NCBI GenBank assembly: GCA_002482435.1
Contig: DLFZ01000081.1
Coordinates: forward strand, 1 to 8,059
Length of the DNA: 8,059 bases
From: Christensenella sp. UBA7707
Lineage (GTDB): Bacteria > Bacillota > Clostridia > Christensenellales > CAG-138
Direction: 5' to 3'
The notes under the pieces were generated by a model that was not told where the DNA came from, searched no databases, and was given only the letters and a program-made list of their open reading frames with translations. Positions 6,808-8,059 of the stretch are shown piece by piece. Each line of letters opens with the position of its first letter. Position 1 is the stretch's first letter. The translations under genes and the position numbers were made by a program.

Positions 6808-6836
6808 ATTATATAAAAATCGCGCTTAGCGCGCAA
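6808..6836 (-). promoter_or_regulatory. Probable sigma-A promoter of the CHASE kinase operon
   Basis: On the minus strand a perfect -10 box TATAAT (6808-6813) is preceded by exactly 17 bases and a partial -35 box TTGCGC (6831-6836; first three bases match TTGACA). A transcript would begin near 6801, leaving a leader of about 38 bases to ATG 6763. The weak -35 suggests the promoter is low-level or needs an activator. The spacer is occupied by the hairpin that ends the upstream gene. Confidence 0.65.
6812..6833 (-). terminator. Short intrinsic terminator after the KdpE-like gene
   Basis: The minus-strand hairpin CGCGC-TAA-GCGCG (6821-6833) is followed by ATTTTTATA. It begins 12 bases after the stop codon of the KdpE-like gene. 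The stem is only 5 bp but all G/C, and a competing GCGCG/CGCGC pairing with bases just upstream (to about 6841) is possible. Termination is likely but perhaps not complete, so some read-through into the next kinase gene is possible. Confidence 0.6.
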
Positions 6837-6844
6837 CGCGCCGC

Positions 6845-7537
6845 TTACTCGTCCACCATTCGATAACCGACGCCCACTTCGGTCACGATGTAGCGCGGCT
6901 CGGCCGGGTTTTTTTCAAGCTTGCGGCGGATGTTTGCCATGTTTACGCGCAGCGACTCGATTTCGTTCGCGTAAGGCCCCCATATTTCCCGCATGATAAA
7001 ATCGTAGGTCAGCACCTTTCCAAGGTTTTTTGACAACAGCACGACCAGTTTGTATTCGATGGGAGTGACGTGCACCTCCTTGCCGTCCACAGAAACGAGG
7101 CGCTTTTCGTAGTGAATTTCAAGGCCACCTACGATCACGCGCTCCGGCATTTCCTGCGCCTTGCCGCGCTGGTACTGGCGCATGGCATTGCGGATGCGGG
7201 CGAGAAGCTCCGCGGTGCCGAAGGGCTTGGTTACATAATCGTTTGCACCAAGGTCGAGCGCTTCCACCTTTTCGCGCTCATGGTAGCGCGCACTTACCAC
7301 GATCACGGGCGTCTGCGTCCATGAGCGAATGGTCTTTAGCACCTCAATGCCGTCCATATCCGGAAGGCCAAGATCCAGAAGGATCAAGTCCGGGCTATGC
7401 GATGCGGCAAGCGCCACACCTTCCTTTCCTTTGACGGCCTTAATGGGGTTGTAATCGTTGGCCGAGAGAATGGCGCACACAAAGCCGGATACGGTTTCGT
7501 CATCTTCGATCACAAGAATCATGGGCTTGCTGTTCAT
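6845..7537 (-). CDS. kdpE: KdpE-like response regulator (OmpR/PhoB family)
   Basis: This cytoplasmic transcription regulator pairs with the KdpD-like kinase just upstream; in known systems the pair controls the high-affinity potassium pump KdpFABC. The 230 residues are the normal family length. The receiver domain (about 6-120) has Asp12/Asp13, phospho-acceptor Asp55 in LLDLGLPDMDG, Ser82 and Lys104 in TKPF. The OmpR-type winged helix (about 132-229) contains VHVTPIEYKLVVLLSKNLGKVLT, a WGP turn, and the recognition-helix stretch SLRVNMANIRRKLEKNP followed by the wing ending GVGYRM. HVTPIEYKL, REIWGP and YIVTEVGVGYR are the features that point to KdpE over other OmpR-like regulators. ATG 7537 has AAAAGGAG six bases upstream and lies 24 bases after the kinase stop. 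No kdpFABC genes are in the window; they could be upstream or elsewhere, or the pair may regulate something else. Confidence 0.88.
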   Translation of the reverse strand: MNSKPMILVIEDDETVSGFVCAILSANDYNPIKAVKGKEGVALAASHSPDLILLDLGLPDMDGIEVLKTIRSWTQTPVIVVSARYHEREKVEALDLGANDYVTKPFGTAELLARIRNAMRQYQRGKAQEMPERVIVGGLEIHYEKRLVSVDGKEVHVTPIEYKLVVLLSKNLGKVLTYDFIMREIWGPYANEIESLRVNMANIRRKLEKNPAEPRYIVTEVGVGYRMVDE

Positions 7538-7561
7538 TGCGTACTCCTTTTTACCGTGTTT

Positions 7562-8059
7562 TTATAGGGGAAGCGAAAAGCGGAAAACCGCGCCGCCCGT
7601 TTCGCGGTTGAAAGCGGTCAGCGTTCCTTGATGCGCCTTGATGATGGTCATGCAAATGGAAAGGCCGATTCCCATGCCGCGCTTCGCGTCAGCGCTTCGC
7701 TTGCCGTTTGGTACATAGGTTTCAAACAAATACGGAAAGTCCTGCACCGAAATGCCCTCGCCGTTGTCGATCACCTCGAACACGGCGTAACCACCTTCGC
7801 GGCGCGCCTCCACATCCACGGGGGAATCCTCAGGCGAATGTCTGAGCGCGTTTTCTACAAGGTTGATGAGCACCTGTTCGATGAGCGTGGCGTCCATGGG
7901 CACCATAAGAAGCTCGTCGGGCGCTTTCACGCGAATTAAGCGGCCTGGGAAGCGCTTACGGCTGCGGCTCACCGCGCTCGCCAGCACCTCCTCCGCGGCC
8001 TCGGACGCCTTTTTTACGTTCATTTCCCCCTGCGTGATACGCGTTACCGAAAGCAGGTT
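7562..8059 (-). CDS. kdpD: KdpD-like sensor histidine kinase, C-terminal part (5' end outside window)
   Basis: Only the last 165 residues are visible; the frame is open through the window edge at 8059, so the in-frame ATG at 8023 is internal and not the start. The fragment opens with NLLSVTRITQGEM, the end of the dimerisation helix of a KdpD-type kinase, and continues with a full HATPase domain. That domain shows N-box IEQVLINLVENALRH, DNGEGI (G1), FPYLFETYV (F-box) and KRGMGIGLSI (G2). The wording ELLMVPMDATLIEQVLINLVENA is close to the KdpD C-terminus. The kinase would phosphorylate the KdpE-like regulator that starts 24 bases downstream. The N-terminal KdpD, universal-stress and membrane domains cannot be seen, so a shortened KdpD is possible. 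Confidence 0.85.
   Translation of the reverse strand, partial: NLLSVTRITQGEMNVKKASEAAEEVLASAVSRSRKRFPGRLIRVKAPDELLMVPMDATLIEQVLINLVENALRHSPEDSPVDVEARREGGYAVFEVIDNGEGISVQDFPYLFETYVPNGKRSADAKRGMGIGLSICMTIIKAHQGTLTAFNRETGGAVFRFSLPL

Noticed and set aside
6764..6808. Extended kinase start at TTG 6808 adding 15 residues
   Set aside because: The TTG overlaps the last base of the TATAAT box, so it would not be in the mRNA from that promoter; ATG 6763 directly precedes the first membrane segment.
1..8059. CRISPR arrays, insertion sequences, tRNA or rRNA genes, phage genes
   Set aside because: No repeated units, terminal inverted repeats, RNA-gene signatures or phage-type proteins were seen.

Overview
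The window is a typical bacterial chromosome segment, moderately GC-rich (about 55% by eye). All protein genes lie on the minus strand, so transcription runs from high to low coordinates. Strong GGAGG-type ribosome sites, tightly packed operons, an AfsR/SARP-like response regulator and a BMP-type ABC transporter together suggest a Firmicute, most likely an anaerobic Clostridia-class organism. Species cannot be told from this sequence.

In the direction of transcription there are three blocks. (1) 8059 to 6845: the C-terminal end of a KdpD-like sensor kinase (cut by the window edge), then a complete KdpE-like OmpR-family response regulator. The block ends at a short hairpin with a U-run at 6812-6833. 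(2) 6763 to 4491: a second, unrelated two-component pair. It comprises a membrane sensor kinase with a CHASE-like extracellular domain and a LytS/YesM-type kinase core, and a receiver plus SARP-like winged-helix regulator. The two genes overlap by 4 bases (ATGA). Their probable promoter (perfect TATAAT, 17-bp spacer) is interleaved with the terminator of block 1. A strong hairpin terminator at 4326-4371 closes the block. (3) 4250 to 1: a four-gene ABC importer operon of the BMP / nucleoside-uptake class. It encodes a double-domain ATPase, two permeases and the substrate-binding lipoprotein, which is cut off at the window start. Gene spacing is 13 bp, then a 1-base overlap, then 108 bp before the lipoprotein gene.

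Working model (inference): the KdpDE-like pair is a potassium or turgor type regulator that ends here. The CHASE kinase and SARP-like regulator sense an extracellular small molecule. Because they sit directly upstream of, and point into, a probable nucleoside importer, they are the best local candidates to control it. The 92-bp leader between the terminator and the ATPase start carries a dyad and a direct repeat that could be the binding site. I see no RNA genes, insertion sequences, CRISPR arrays or prophage genes. The non-coding gaps are short; the largest is 240 bp (4251-4490).
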